The notes beneath the pieces were generated by a model. The model searched no databases and had not been told where the DNA came from. It worked only from the letters and a program-made list of their open reading frames with translations. DNA of 64,000 nt from Acidobacteriota bacterium. GTDB lineage: Bacteria > Acidobacteriota > Vicinamibacteria > Vicinamibacterales > CAVVIG01. The number at the start of each line of letters is the position of its first letter. The first letter of the stretch is position 1. The position numbers and the translations under genes are program-made. Of this stretch, positions 32,247 through 41,130 are shown one piece after another. The stretch lies in NCBI GenBank assembly GCA_016195265.1, contig JACPZW010000027.1, positions 62,001 through 126,000 on the forward strand, read 5' to 3'.

Positions 32247-32989
32247 CAATCGCGCAAGCTCCTTCCCGTCAGCGTGAGGAACACGGATTCGAGCGTCACG
32301 CGCTCGCCGCCGAGGCCTGGCGTGCGTGCCTGCAAGCCGGACAGTGTGTCATCCGCGATGACCTTGCCGTGATCGATAACGATGATGCGATCGGCGAGAC
32401 GCTCGACTTCTTCCATGTAATGCGTGGTGTAGAGCAGCGCCTTGCCGCGGCGCTTCAGCTCTTCAAGGTTGTCGAAGATCGCGTTGCGGCTCTGCGGATC
32501 GACGCCGACCGTCGGTTCGTCGAGCAGCAGGATGTCCGGATCGTGCAGCAGGCCGGCCGCGAGGTTCAGCCGGCGTTTCATGCCGCCGCTGAACGTCTTC
32601 ACGAGATCGCGCTCGCGGTCGGCCAAGCCGACCAGCTGCAGCGCGGCCGCCATCGCCTTGTCGAGCGCGGCGCCGGAGAGATCGTACAGCGCGCCGAAGA
32701 ATCGCAGGTTGGCGCGGGCCGAGAGCTCGTCGTACAGCGCGAGATCCTGCGGCACGAGGCCGATCTTCCGTTTCTTCGGATCGGTGTCACCCTGCAGCGC
32801 GGCGCCGCCGACGAGGACCTCGCCTTTGTCCGCGGTGAGGAGGCCCGCGACCATCGACACCGTCGTCGTCTTGCCGGCGCCGTTCGGGCCGAGCAGGCCG
32901 ATGAGCTGCCCGCGCTCAACTGAGAACGACACGTCGTCAACGGCGACGAGCGATCCAAATGACTTCCGCAGATGATTGATGGTCAGCAT
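32246..32989 (-). CDS. ABC-2 exporter ATP-binding protein
   Basis: A 247-residue ATPase. Walker A GPNGAGKTT is at 34-42, the Q-loop in LVPQDLALYDEL (about 84), the signature FSGGMKRRL (about 137), Walker B ILLLDEPTVGVDP (about 155-167), the D-loop and the switch His in YTTHYMEEVE (about 192). These are the features of the CcmA/NatA-type subfamily. It powers the downstream permease. I chose ATG 32989 (MLTINHLRKSFG). A longer frame to 33571 runs antisense to the MFS gene and is rejected. Confidence 0.93.
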   Translation of the reverse strand: MLTINHLRKSFGSLVAVDDVSFSVERGQLIGLLGPNGAGKTTTVSMVAGLLTADKGEVLVGGAALQGDTDPKKRKIGLVPQDLALYDELSARANLRFFGALYDLSGAALDKAMAAALQLVGLADRERDLVKTFSGGMKRRLNLAAGLLHDPDILLLDEPTVGVDPQSRNAIFDNLEELKRRGKALLYTTHYMEEVERLADRIIVIDHGKVIADDTLSGLQARTPGLGGERVTLESVFLTLTGRSLRD

Positions 32990-33112
32990 GGATAACGCGT
33001 TGATTGTAGGGCTCGCCCTTGAGGCGGGTGAATAATGTCGGCGAACGGTGGAAATAGGCTGGCGAACGGCCGGTCTGAGCAGACCGGCGGCGACGGATGA
33101 GCCGCGACATTC
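32990..33112. other. Hairpin-rich gap
   Basis: Contains a GCCGGTCTG / CAGACCGGC stem (33069-33088, two-base loop), outer arms AATGTCG (33035-33041) and CGACATT (33105-33111), and a TAGGGCTCGCCC segment at 33008. It runs straight into the double hairpin at 33113. Confidence 0.7.
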
Positions 33113-33169
33113 GTAGGGGCGGAGGGAGCTTGCTCCGCCCAAAAAGGGCCGACCAAGGTCGGCCCCTAC
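33113..33169. repeat. GTAGGGGC double-hairpin element, second family
   Basis: GTAGGGGC to GCCCCTAC, 57 bases. Stems are GGGCGGAG/CTCCGCCC and GGGCCGACC/GGTCGGCCC with an A-run spacer. The layout equals the CCGGGTCC family but the stems differ. Its right end supplies the TAG stop (33166-33168) of the MFS gene. Confidence 0.9.
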
Positions 33170-34449
33170 GACTGGTCGCGGACGCCGAGGATCAGCGCGC
33201 CGCCCAGCACGAGCATCGCGGCAATCGCGTAAAGGCCCATCGCGAAGCTGTGCGTCGCGTCGTTGATCGCGCCGAGCAGGTACGGGCCGACGAAGCCGCC
33301 CGTGTTCCCGACGGAGTTGATCAGCGCGATCGCGGCCGCGGCGCCGGCGCCGCGAATCGATACCGAGGCCAGCGCCCAGAACGGACCGAAGACGCCGGCG
33401 AGCCCGACCATCGCGAGCGACAGCGTGACGACCGACCACACCGGTCCCGCGCCTAGCGTGCTCAGCACGAGTCCGAGCGCACAGACGGCCGCGGCGCACG
33501 CGACATGCCAGCGCCGCTCGCCGGTGCGATCCGAATGCCGGCCGGCGATCACCATTGCGACAACGCCGCACGCGTACGGGATCGCAGTCAGCAGACCGAC
33601 CGCGAAATCACCGGCGCCCGACGCCGTCTTCAGAATCTGCGGCATCCAGAAGCCGATACCGTAGAGCGCGACGGGAATCAGCAGAAAGTGGCTGACCGAG
33701 ATCAGCCAGACGCGGCCGCTCGACAGCGCGCCGCCGATCGTGTGTGCGGGGGACGGGTCTCCGCTTTCGACATGACCGGAGACCCGCCCCCCGTGCAGCA
33801 CGTCGCGTACGCCGGCGCGCTCATCGTCGCTCAGCCACCGCGCGGTCTCCGGTCCATCGGGCAGGACGAACAGTACGACGACGCCGAGGACGACCGCGGG
33901 CAGCCCTTCGAGGACGAACAGCCACTGCCAGCCGGCCAGCCCGAATCCCTGAATCGAGAGGAGCGCGCCCGAGATTGGTGCGCCGATCACGCCGGCGGTC
34001 AGCGTCGCCGTCATGAACGTCGCAATCGTGCGCGCGCGCTCGCGCGGCGGAAACCAGCGCGTGAAGTAGAAGATGATGCCCGGAAAGAATCCCGCTTCCG
34101 CCAGGCCGAGCAGGAAGCGCAGCGTGTAGAAGCCCGGAACGCTGCGGACGAACATCATTCCCGACGAGACGAGCCCCCACGTGATCATGATCCGCGCGAT
34201 CCAGAGCCGGGCGCCGACGCGCGCGAGGATCACGTTGCTCGGAATCTCGAACAGGACGTAGCTGAGAAAGAAGATGCCGGCGCCGAACCCGTACGTCGAC
34301 GCCGAGAACCCCAGCGCCTGGTTCATCTGCAGCGCGGCGAACCCGACATTGATGCGGTCGAGGTAGGCGACGATGTAGAGCAGGAAGAGGAAGGGGATCA
34401 GCCGGCGGCGCGCTTTCGCGAGGACTGGCGCGGCGTCGACAGTGGGCAC
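33166..34449 (-). CDS. MFS transporter, anion:cation symporter (ACS) type
   Basis: A 427-residue twelve-helix permease. The N-terminal segment FLFLLYIVAYLDRINVGFAALQMNQAL carries the DRxNVGFA pattern of the ACS family (phthalate, tartrate, galactonate or glucarate symporters). Another mark is FLLGLAEAGFFPGIIFYFTRWFPPRERART between helices 4 and 5. A carboxylate or sugar acid is the probable substrate. The central cytoplasmic loop contains HGGRVSGHVESGDPSPAH, encoded by a palindrome at 33748-33792, so that loop seems to have been lengthened by a repeat. The stop TAG belongs to the double hairpin. Confidence 0.9.
   Translation of the reverse strand: MPTVDAAPVLAKARRRLIPFLFLLYIVAYLDRINVGFAALQMNQALGFSASTYGFGAGIFFLSYVLFEIPSNVILARVGARLWIARIMITWGLVSSGMMFVRSVPGFYTLRFLLGLAEAGFFPGIIFYFTRWFPPRERARTIATFMTATLTAGVIGAPISGALLSIQGFGLAGWQWLFVLEGLPAVVLGVVVLFVLPDGPETARWLSDDERAGVRDVLHGGRVSGHVESGDPSPAHTIGGALSSGRVWLISVSHFLLIPVALYGIGFWMPQILKTASGAGDFAVGLLTAIPYACGVVAMVIAGRHSDRTGERRWHVACAAAVCALGLVLSTLGAGPVWSVVTLSLAMVGLAGVFGPFWALASVSIRGAGAAAAIALINSVGNTGGFVGPYLLGAINDATHSFAMGLYAIAAMLVLGGALILGVRDQS
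33748..33792. repeat. Intragenic palindrome in the MFS loop
   Basis: The 16-base arms (GGGGGACGGGTCTCCG and its near complement) differ at one position, with a 13-base loop CTTTCGACATGAC. It lies wholly in the MFS reading frame, in the loop between helices 6 and 7. Confidence 0.85.
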
Positions 34450-34461
34450 GCGCGGATTATA

Positions 34462-34531
34462 AGTGTGAAGTGTGAAGGCTGAAGTCTCAAGACGAGATCG
34501 TCTTCAGACTTGAGCCTTGAGACTTTCTACT
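34462..34531. repeat. 7-base word array with inverted half
   Basis: Ten heptamers in unbroken phase from AGTGTGA through AGGCTGA and AGTCTCA to TCAGACT, TGAGCCT and TGAGACT; the second half is the reverse complement of the first. The last unit contains the TAG stop of the ADOP gene (34527-34529). Confidence 0.93.
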
Positions 34532-37028
34532 CCGTCAGTGCCACGATGGGATCGATGCGCGTCGCGCGGCGCGCGGGCAGCGCGCACGCCGTCAGCGCGA
34601 CGAGCGCGAGCGTGGCGGTCACCGCAACCAGCACGACAGGGTCGGCCGCGCTGACGCCGTACAACTGGCTCTCGAGGCTCTTGCGCAGCGCGAACGCGCC
34701 GACGCCGCCCAGCACGAACCCGGCGCCGACGAGCCAGAGGCCCTCGCGCAGGATCAGCTCGAAGATCGCGCCCGTGCTGCTGCCGAGCGCGATGCGAATG
34801 CCAATCTCCCTGCGCCGCTGCGTCACCAGGTACGCCAGCACGCCGTAAATGCCGATCGCGGACAGAAAGAGCGCCACCGCGCCGAAGCTGAGCGACAGCA
34901 CGACCGGCGAGCGCCGGCTCACCAGCGACTTCTCCATCCGCTGATCCATCGTCTGCGTGTCGTACACCGGCAGCTCGCGATCGACGCCGTTCAGTGCGCC
35001 GCGAACGGCGCTCGTCAGCGACAGCGGATCGCCTGCGGTCTTCACGGCGAACGTCAACCCACCCGATGGGTCTTGGTCCGTCGAAAAATAATACGCGCCC
35101 ACCGACTGCTGGCCTTCGGTCAGGTCGTGCAGCTTCATATCGGCGATGACGCCGACGACCGTATGAAACACGGTCTTGTCGGTGATAGCCGTCAGGTCCT
35201 TCAGATCGCCCGGAAAGTACATCCGGCGGCCGATCGGATCCTTGTCGGGCCAGAAGCGCCTGGCGAGCGTCTCGTCCACGATGATCGACTGCGGCCGCAG
35301 CTGCTGGCCGCCGAGACCGGTGATCGCGGGACCGGTCATGACGTCACGCTCGTCGAAGAAACGCCCGCGCACGAGCTTGACGCCCATCGTCTCGAAGTAG
35401 CCCGGCGTCACGTCCACCTGGCTCGGCGAAATCACGGACTCGCCGGGCTTCATCACATAGCCCTCGGCGAAGATCACGCTGTCGTTGTTGTTCCCGCCGA
35501 ACGGAATCGTGTTGGTGGCGCCGGCCTTCGTGACGCCGGGTAACGCGCGCAGCCGCGTCAGCGCCTCGCGCGTGAATCCGATCAGGGCCTTGTCGTCGGC
35601 GTAGCGCGAGCGTGGCAGCGAGATCGACGCGGTCATGACGCCGGCGGCAGTGAACCCGGGCTGAATCGCGAGCACCTGGCGGAAGCTGGCGAACAGCAGC
35701 CCCGCGCCGATGAGCAGGACGAACGCAAAACCGACCTGCGCGACGACGAGCACACGCCGCAGCGTTCGCGCGCCACGGCTGCTCGTGCCGCCGCGCCCTT
35801 CCTCGCGCAGCACCATCGTCAGGTTCGCCGGCAGGACGTTCGCGACAGGAATCAAACCAAGGATGACGCCGATCGCCGCGGCGACGGCGATCGTGTAGGC
35901 GACGACGACGCCGTCGAGACGGATTTCGGCGCCGCGCGGCAGATCCTGAATGTTGAGCGCGCCGAGCGCCTGCAGCGCCGCGTAGCCGACGAGCAGTCCG
36001 AGCGCGGACGACACGAGCGTAAGCAGCACGCTTTCCGTGACAAGCTGCCGCCCGATACGCGCACGGCCGGCGCCGAGCGCCAGGCGCGTGACGAGCTCGC
36101 GGAGGCGCGCGCGCGAGCGGACGAGCACCAGGTTCGCGACGTTCACGCAGCCGATCAGCAACACGAACAGCGCGCCGCCCCACATCAGGTACAGCGTGGG
36201 CTTGATGTCGCGCACCAGCGTGTCTTGAAGGAGGTCGACCGTGGTGTGGAAACCGGCGCTGATCAGGAGCGGCTTCAACGCCGGAAATATTTCGAGGTTG
36301 CGCGCGTTGAGCGCGTCGATTTCCTGCCGCGCGCGCTTGATGCTGGCGCCGGGCTTGAGCCGCGCGATGTTCACATAACTGTTGCTGTGCCGCCGGTCGT
36401 CGCTCTTTTCCTCCAGCGTGAACGCCAGCGGCCGCCACAGCAGCACGTTCGGGTTCACGAAATAAAATCCCTTCGGCATGACGCCGATCACCGTGAACGG
36501 CTGGCCGTCGAGGCGCAGATCCTTGCCGACGACCGACGGATCGCCGCCGAACGCCGACTGCCAGAGCGCGTAGCTGAGAACGATTTTCTTATCGTTGCCG
36601 ACGTCGCCTTCCTGTTCGCTGAACGTCCGCCCGAGCGCGGACGCGACGCGCAGCAGCCGGAAGAAGGACGGCGTGACGCGATTCATGCGGATCCGGACGG
36701 GCGTGCCGTTCTGGTCGATGCTCTGGTTGCCTCCGTTGAAGAGCGCCTGCTCTTCGAAGACGTCGGTCTCGCGAAGCCGGTCGAAATAGTCCGGGACGCC
36801 GGAGTTTCCGCCCGCGGCCGCCGACGCGCCGGCTTTCGGGTACGAGTTGCCCATCAGGACGATGCGATCGGACTCGGGAACAGGAAGCGGCTTCAGGAGG
36901 ACGTTGTGCACAACCGAGAACAGCGCGGTGTTGGCGCCGATACACAGGGCGAGCGTCGTCGCCGCCGCGGCGGTGAACGTCTTGTCTTTCCAGAGTAGCC
37001 GAAGGCCGATGTGAAGGTCGGAAAGCAT
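34527..37028 (-). CDS. ADOP-type ABC permease, copy 3
   Basis: An 833-residue permease: N-terminal DLHIGLRLLWKDKTFTAAAATTLALCIGANTALF helix region, MacB periplasmic domain, FtsX helices starting WGGALFVLLIGCVNVANLVLV (about 270), a second periplasmic domain with the usual GRFFDERD and ARRFWPDKDPIGRRM segments, and C-terminal FtsX helices ending ATRIDPIVALTE. The RREIGIRIALGSSTGAIF segment is conserved. It lies head-to-tail with copy 4, separated only by a heptamer array; the two are not each other's closest relatives. Function is inferred from family only. Confidence 0.92.
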   Translation of the reverse strand: MLSDLHIGLRLLWKDKTFTAAAATTLALCIGANTALFSVVHNVLLKPLPVPESDRIVLMGNSYPKAGASAAAGGNSGVPDYFDRLRETDVFEEQALFNGGNQSIDQNGTPVRIRMNRVTPSFFRLLRVASALGRTFSEQEGDVGNDKKIVLSYALWQSAFGGDPSVVGKDLRLDGQPFTVIGVMPKGFYFVNPNVLLWRPLAFTLEEKSDDRRHSNSYVNIARLKPGASIKRARQEIDALNARNLEIFPALKPLLISAGFHTTVDLLQDTLVRDIKPTLYLMWGGALFVLLIGCVNVANLVLVRSRARLRELVTRLALGAGRARIGRQLVTESVLLTLVSSALGLLVGYAALQALGALNIQDLPRGAEIRLDGVVVAYTIAVAAAIGVILGLIPVANVLPANLTMVLREEGRGGTSSRGARTLRRVLVVAQVGFAFVLLIGAGLLFASFRQVLAIQPGFTAAGVMTASISLPRSRYADDKALIGFTREALTRLRALPGVTKAGATNTIPFGGNNNDSVIFAEGYVMKPGESVISPSQVDVTPGYFETMGVKLVRGRFFDERDVMTGPAITGLGGQQLRPQSIIVDETLARRFWPDKDPIGRRMYFPGDLKDLTAITDKTVFHTVVGVIADMKLHDLTEGQQSVGAYYFSTDQDPSGGLTFAVKTAGDPLSLTSAVRGALNGVDRELPVYDTQTMDQRMEKSLVSRRSPVVLSLSFGAVALFLSAIGIYGVLAYLVTQRRREIGIRIALGSSTGAIFELILREGLWLVGAGFVLGGVGAFALRKSLESQLYGVSAADPVVLVAVTATLALVALTACALPARRATRIDPIVALTE

Positions 37029-37042
37029 GTGGACGTAGACGG

Positions 37043-37105
37043 GGGTTCAGGGTTCTTGGTTCGGATCTTTAGTTTTCGGTTTTCTGTTTTCAGTTCTAAC
37101 TTTCA
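37043..37105. repeat. 7-base word array GGGTTCA to GGTTTTC
   Basis: Nine units in strict phase (GGGTTCA, GGGTTCT, TGGTTCG, GATCTTT, AGTTTTC, GGTTTTC, TGTTTTC, AGTTCTA, ACTTTCA). The last includes the TGA stop of ADOP copy 4. Confidence 0.92.
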
Positions 37106-39604
37106 TTCGATCCGAAGGGCGACCGACGGATCGACCCGCGCCGCCCGCCAGGCGGGGACGAGATTGGCGAGGGCGGACACGGCGACGAGCGTCGCCGCGG
37201 CGCCAATCCACGACACACCGTCCAGGAGGCCGACGCCGTACAACAGCGACGCCAGTTGCCGCCGCGCGACCAGCGCGAGTACTGCGGCCAGCACACCCCC
37301 GCTGGCCAGGCCGACCGCGCACACGAGCAGCCCCTGCCGCATGACCAGCCCGACGACGCTGCCGGGGGCGGCGCCCAGCGCGACGCGGATGCCGATCTCG
37401 CGCGTGCGGCGCGCGACCGAGTACGCGACGACACCGTACAAACCGACGGCCGCGAGCAGCATCGCGATTCCGCCCACGGCGCTGACGAGCCACGCGCTCG
37501 CTCTCACCGGAAACAGCGTCGTCGACACTTCGGACTCCATCGTCTGATTCTCGACGAACGCGAGGTCCGGCTCGACCGCGTGAATCTCGCGGCGCATGTC
37601 CCGAAGCAGCGTCGCGGCGTCGCCGCGCGTGCGCGCGATGACGGCGCCGTACGCATTCGGCTGCTGACGCCGCGCCACGTGAAGGAACGGCGTGGGCGCC
37701 TCGCCGACCGTCGACACTTTGTGATCCGCGGAGACGCCGACGACCTCGAACAGCGGACCCTGCCCGGCGCGCGTACGGAACGTCTGGCCGACCGCGCTCT
37801 CGCCCGGCCAGTACCGCCGCGCCATCGTCTCGTTCACGATCGCCACGCGCGGGCCGTCCGCCGCGTCGGCGTCCGTGAAGGCGCGCCCGGCGACGATCGG
37901 GACACTCATCGTCTCGAAATATCCGGGTGACACGCTCGTCACCTCGACTGTCGGTCCGGGCTGCCCCAACGGCTGCCGGCCCGGAAACCAGATGTCCCAT
38001 CGGTTCTGATTGATCGAGAACGGTGGCCGCGTCGTCACGGCGGCGCTCTCGACGCCGGCGATCCCGCGCAGGCGCTCGACGACGCGATCAAAGACGAGCT
38101 GCGTGCGCGCGCGGTCGTACCGCAACTGACTGGCGTCGAACGAGACGAGGGCGAGGCGGCTGGCTGGAAAGCCGAGGCTGGCGCGCTGCGCCGCGAGGAG
38201 ACTGCGCATGAGCAGCGCCGCCACCACGAGCAGGACGACCGTCACCGCCATCTGTGTGGCGACGAGGCCGTCGCGCAGCGTCCACGCGCGGCCCGCGGCC
38301 CGCCCGGCCGTCTGTTCGCCGCGCAGTTCGGCCACGAGGTTCGGCCGCGTCGCCTGCAGCGCCGGCGCAAGGCCCGCGACCAGGCCGGCGAGCGCGGTCG
38401 CCGCCAGCGTGAACGCGAGCACGCGCCCGTCCATGCGCAGGTCGAATGTGAGCGGAATCGGCGTCGGCAGGTGAATCGCCGCGACAACCGTCGTGATCCA
38501 CCACGCGAGCAGTCCGCCCGCGGCGGCGCCGAGCAGCGAGAGCACGAGCGATTCCGTGATGAGCTGCTGCACGAGGCGGCCGCGGCTCGCGCCGATCGCA
38601 AGGCGGACACCGATCTCGCGCTGCCGGCCGGAGGCGCGCGCCAGGAGCATGCTCGCGACATTGGCGCACGCGATGAGCAGCACGAGGCCCACGACGCCCA
38701 TCAGCAGGCCTGCGATGGGCAGGATCTGCGGGTCGGCCATGGGATGAAAGTGGACGTCGCTCGTGGCCTTCAGCGTGATCTCACGGTTTCTGTCCGTCGC
38801 CGGGTACGCCGCGCTCAGGCGCGACATGACGAGGCTGAGATTTACGCGCGCCTGATCGATCGTGACGCCGTCGCGCAGCCGGCCGCGCAGAAACATCCAG
38901 CGATCGCCGCGGCGCTCGAGCCGGTTGGCGCCGGACGGCGACGGCACGACGTCGTGCAGGCCGACGGGCTCGACGTCGAGCGACGCGGACACGGGAATCC
39001 ACAGCTCCGGCGACAACACCGGCACCATCCCTTTGAACCTCCGCGGCAGGACGCCGACAATCGTGAGCGGGTTGCCGCGAATCCGCATCGTGCGCCCGAC
39101 GACGTCCGGCGCGGATCCCAGCTCGCGGGTCCAGTAGCGGTACGACACGACGGCAACCCGCGGCGCACCAGGCGCATCGTCTTCCGGACCGAGCGTGCGG
39201 CCGATCAAGGCGCTGACGCCGAGCACGCGGAAATAATTGCCCGTGACGATCTCGCCCATCGCGAGGCGCGAGCCCGTCTCCAGGCCGAGCGCGCCGAACA
39301 TGGGCGTGTAGCCGATCACGTCGTCGAAGACGTTGTTCTGCGATTTGAGATCGAGGTAGTCGGGATAGGAGGTCGTGCTGAACTGCGCGGCCCGACCGCT
39401 CGCCGCGCTCGTGAAGACGTCCACCAGCCGATCGGGACGCGACACCGGCAGCGGTTTGAACAGCAGCGCGTCGACGACCGTGAAGAGCGCCGTGTTGAAG
39501 CCGATGCCTGCGGCGAGCGAGGCGATCGCCACCACCGTGAAGCCGGGGCTCTTACGAAGCCAGCGAAGAGCGAAACGGATATCCGACAGGAGGGACTCGA
39601 CCAA
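37103..39604 (-). CDS. ADOP-type ABC permease, copy 4
   Basis: An 833-residue permease opening with a TTG codon at 39604 (DIRFALRWLRKSPGFTVVAIASLAAGIGFNTALFTVVDALLF). Typical landmarks are the DVFTSAASG and TTSYPDYLDLKSQN periplasmic start, LLIACANVASMLLARASGRQREIGVRLAIGASRGRLVQQL for the first FtsX core, TMARRYWPGESAVGQ in the second periplasmic domain, and VARRTREIGIRVALGAAPGSVVGLVMRQG at the end, then RVDPSVALR. It is a close paralogue of copy 5 (53779-56262); the N-terminal 40 residues and the FtsX segments are nearly the same. Confidence 0.93.
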   Translation of the reverse strand: MVESLLSDIRFALRWLRKSPGFTVVAIASLAAGIGFNTALFTVVDALLFKPLPVSRPDRLVDVFTSAASGRAAQFSTTSYPDYLDLKSQNNVFDDVIGYTPMFGALGLETGSRLAMGEIVTGNYFRVLGVSALIGRTLGPEDDAPGAPRVAVVSYRYWTRELGSAPDVVGRTMRIRGNPLTIVGVLPRRFKGMVPVLSPELWIPVSASLDVEPVGLHDVVPSPSGANRLERRGDRWMFLRGRLRDGVTIDQARVNLSLVMSRLSAAYPATDRNREITLKATSDVHFHPMADPQILPIAGLLMGVVGLVLLIACANVASMLLARASGRQREIGVRLAIGASRGRLVQQLITESLVLSLLGAAAGGLLAWWITTVVAAIHLPTPIPLTFDLRMDGRVLAFTLAATALAGLVAGLAPALQATRPNLVAELRGEQTAGRAAGRAWTLRDGLVATQMAVTVVLLVVAALLMRSLLAAQRASLGFPASRLALVSFDASQLRYDRARTQLVFDRVVERLRGIAGVESAAVTTRPPFSINQNRWDIWFPGRQPLGQPGPTVEVTSVSPGYFETMSVPIVAGRAFTDADAADGPRVAIVNETMARRYWPGESAVGQTFRTRAGQGPLFEVVGVSADHKVSTVGEAPTPFLHVARRQQPNAYGAVIARTRGDAATLLRDMRREIHAVEPDLAFVENQTMESEVSTTLFPVRASAWLVSAVGGIAMLLAAVGLYGVVAYSVARRTREIGIRVALGAAPGSVVGLVMRQGLLVCAVGLASGGVLAAVLALVARRQLASLLYGVGLLDGVSWIGAAATLVAVSALANLVPAWRAARVDPSVALRIE

Positions 39605-39744
39605 GACGATCGAATTATAGAGGGTTCGCGAGGCGCGAAGGGTCCCGGCGGTTCCAGACGTTCGAAGGGTTCGAGAGATCGTGCAATCGGAGCGAACTCA
39701 TGACGTCTTTAGAACCGTTTAGAACCTCTGGAACGTTCTCTTGT
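39605..39744. other. Gap with degenerate GTTC/GAAC words
   Basis: No gene. A forward set around GGTTCGAAGGGTTCG (39630-39680) faces a reverse set around TAGAACCGTTTAGAACC (39710-39740), spacing about 9-10 bases. It is less regular than the other arrays. Confidence 0.6.
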
Positions 39745-40209
39745 TCACGGGGTCTTGTGCCGAAGTGTATAGCCGACACCCAACCGGAGGTTCGGTCCAC
39801 CGCCGCCGCTCAGCTTGAATTCGAAGAAGAACCCGCTGCGATGTTCGACGCCGAAGACGCCGGCGAAGCCGCCGTGCGGATGCAACTGGTCGTCGATGCG
39901 CTCGATGACGATGACCGGACCGGTGCCCTGATAGATCGACCAGGGTGAAAGCGTGCCGAGCGGAAAACTATAGATAAAGGTGACGTCGATCAGCGCCTCC
40001 GACACGCCGCCGCCGCTTGCACCTTCGATGCTCGGCCGGAGAAAGATGTTGGCGGCGAGCGGGACGTCGGCGTGCGTGCCGACGTACCACTGCGACGGAT
40101 CGAGACCGGCGCCCGCCTGAAAACCGACGCCCTGCGCGCGCGCGGCACCCGCGTCGATCGCGAGTAGACACACGGCCGCGAGCACACAGCGAATGAATCG
40201 TCGCGTCAT
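39745..40209 (-). CDS. Small outer-membrane beta-barrel protein
   Basis: A 154-residue protein with a signal peptide (VLAAVCLLAIDAGAARAQ). Short amphipathic strands follow (WYVGTHADVPL, NIFLRPSIEG, ALIDVTFIYSF, FFEFKLSGGGGPNLRLGVGYTL), the size and pattern of an eight-strand OmpX/opacity-type barrel. The function is unknown. ATG 40209 is chosen; the frame extends to 40299 only through a repeat region. It stands between ADOP copy 4 and the cyclase operon, transcribed left. Confidence 0.72.
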   Translation of the reverse strand: MTRRFIRCVLAAVCLLAIDAGAARAQGVGFQAGAGLDPSQWYVGTHADVPLAANIFLRPSIEGASGGGVSEALIDVTFIYSFPLGTLSPWSIYQGTGPVIVIERIDDQLHPHGGFAGVFGVEHRSGFFFEFKLSGGGGPNLRLGVGYTLRHKTP

Positions 40210-40248
40210 GTCTTTCGACTCCGGACGGCAGGCAGGTCGGGTCATTAT

Positions 40249-40326
40249 ATGTCTCCGGTGCCTGGCAGGTGACAGGTAGGTGACAGGCACCGGAGACATT
40301 TCGGCACACCGGAGACATTTCGGCAG
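40249..40326. repeat. 11-base word array inside an inverted repeat
   Basis: Arms ATGTCTCCGGTGCCT (40249-40263) and its exact complement (40285-40299) enclose two 11-base units GGTGACAGGTA/GGTGACAGGCA (40268-40289). A direct copy of CCGGAGACATTTCGGCA follows at 40309. The word is shared with 24010 and 42691. Confidence 0.88.
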
Positions 40327-40344
40327 CCCGGCTTCAGCCGGACG

Positions 40345-41130
40345 TCATGGCGTGATCGCGATCACGCGAAGCGGGCTGCCGCTGCCATGGACAATCTTCA
40401 GGGGCGCCGCGATCACGACGGCGCCGGTCGCGGGCAACTGATCGAGATTGCTCAGGCTCGCCAGGCCGAACTTGCCGGCGCCGTGCATGATGGTGTGATT
40501 CGGAAACGGCGGATCGAAGGTGCCGGCCTGACCGGCGTCGGTGCCGATCGTCTCGACGCCGACGCCGAGGACGTCGCGATCCTTCGCGAGCAGCGCCGAC
40601 ACGAGCGCGTCGAAACCTGGACTGTGCGGGCCGTTGGCGTCGGCATTGATGAACGACGCGCGATCGGTCCGGCGACTCCATCCCGTTCGCAGCAGCACCC
40701 ACGCGCCGCGCGGAATGCGCCCGTGCTGTTGCTCCCACTGCTGGAGGCGATCGAGCGTCAGCAGGAAATCCGGATTCGCGTCGACGTCGCGCGTGACGTC
40801 GATCACGCATGCAGGGCCAACGAAGCGCCGTGCGGGAATCGTGTCGCAGGCGTTGTCCGGAAGATCCTTGCCCGTGATCCAATGCACCGGCGCGTCGAAG
40901 TGCGTGCCCGTGTGCTCGCCGAAGCGCAGCGTGTTCCAGTACCACGCCGGGCCTCTGTCGTCGTAGTGCGAGATCGTCTCGATGGTCACGCCGGGCGACG
41001 CGGCGAAGATCGGCGGCAGATCGATCACGGGCGTCGACGGCCCGAGCGGCTGCGTCAGATCGACGATGCGCAGCCGGCCGGCGTTCAGATCGTCAACCAG
41101 CTGCGCGAGCGTCCCGGTCATCGCTGTCAT
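40345..41130 (-). CDS. Cyclase family protein (kynurenine-formamidase-like)
   Basis: A 261-residue metal-dependent hydrolase. The signature HTGTHFDAPVHW (about 73-84) gives the histidine/aspartate metal ligands, following WYWNTLRFGEHTGTH. The rest (RGAWVLLRTGWSRR, GVGVETIGTDAGQAGTFDPPFPNH, HGAGKFGLASLSNLDQLP) matches the cyclase/KynB superfamily. These enzymes hydrolyse formyl-kynurenine, isatin or lactone/amide substrates. The start overlaps the stop of the TPP subunit upstream (ATGA, 41127-41130), so it is the last gene of a three-gene coupled operon and may act on the aldehyde-derived product of the decarboxylase, an inference. Confidence 0.88.
   Translation of the reverse strand: MTAMTGTLAQLVDDLNAGRLRIVDLTQPLGPSTPVIDLPPIFAASPGVTIETISHYDDRGPAWYWNTLRFGEHTGTHFDAPVHWITGKDLPDNACDTIPARRFVGPACVIDVTRDVDANPDFLLTLDRLQQWEQQHGRIPRGAWVLLRTGWSRRTDRASFINADANGPHSPGFDALVSALLAKDRDVLGVGVETIGTDAGQAGTFDPPFPNHTIMHGAGKFGLASLSNLDQLPATGAVVIAAPLKIVHGSGSPLRVIAITP

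Noticed and set aside
32990-33571. Extension of the ABC ATPase frame to 33571
   Set aside because: It is antisense to the MFS gene and crosses the double hairpin. The ATPase starts at ATG 32989.
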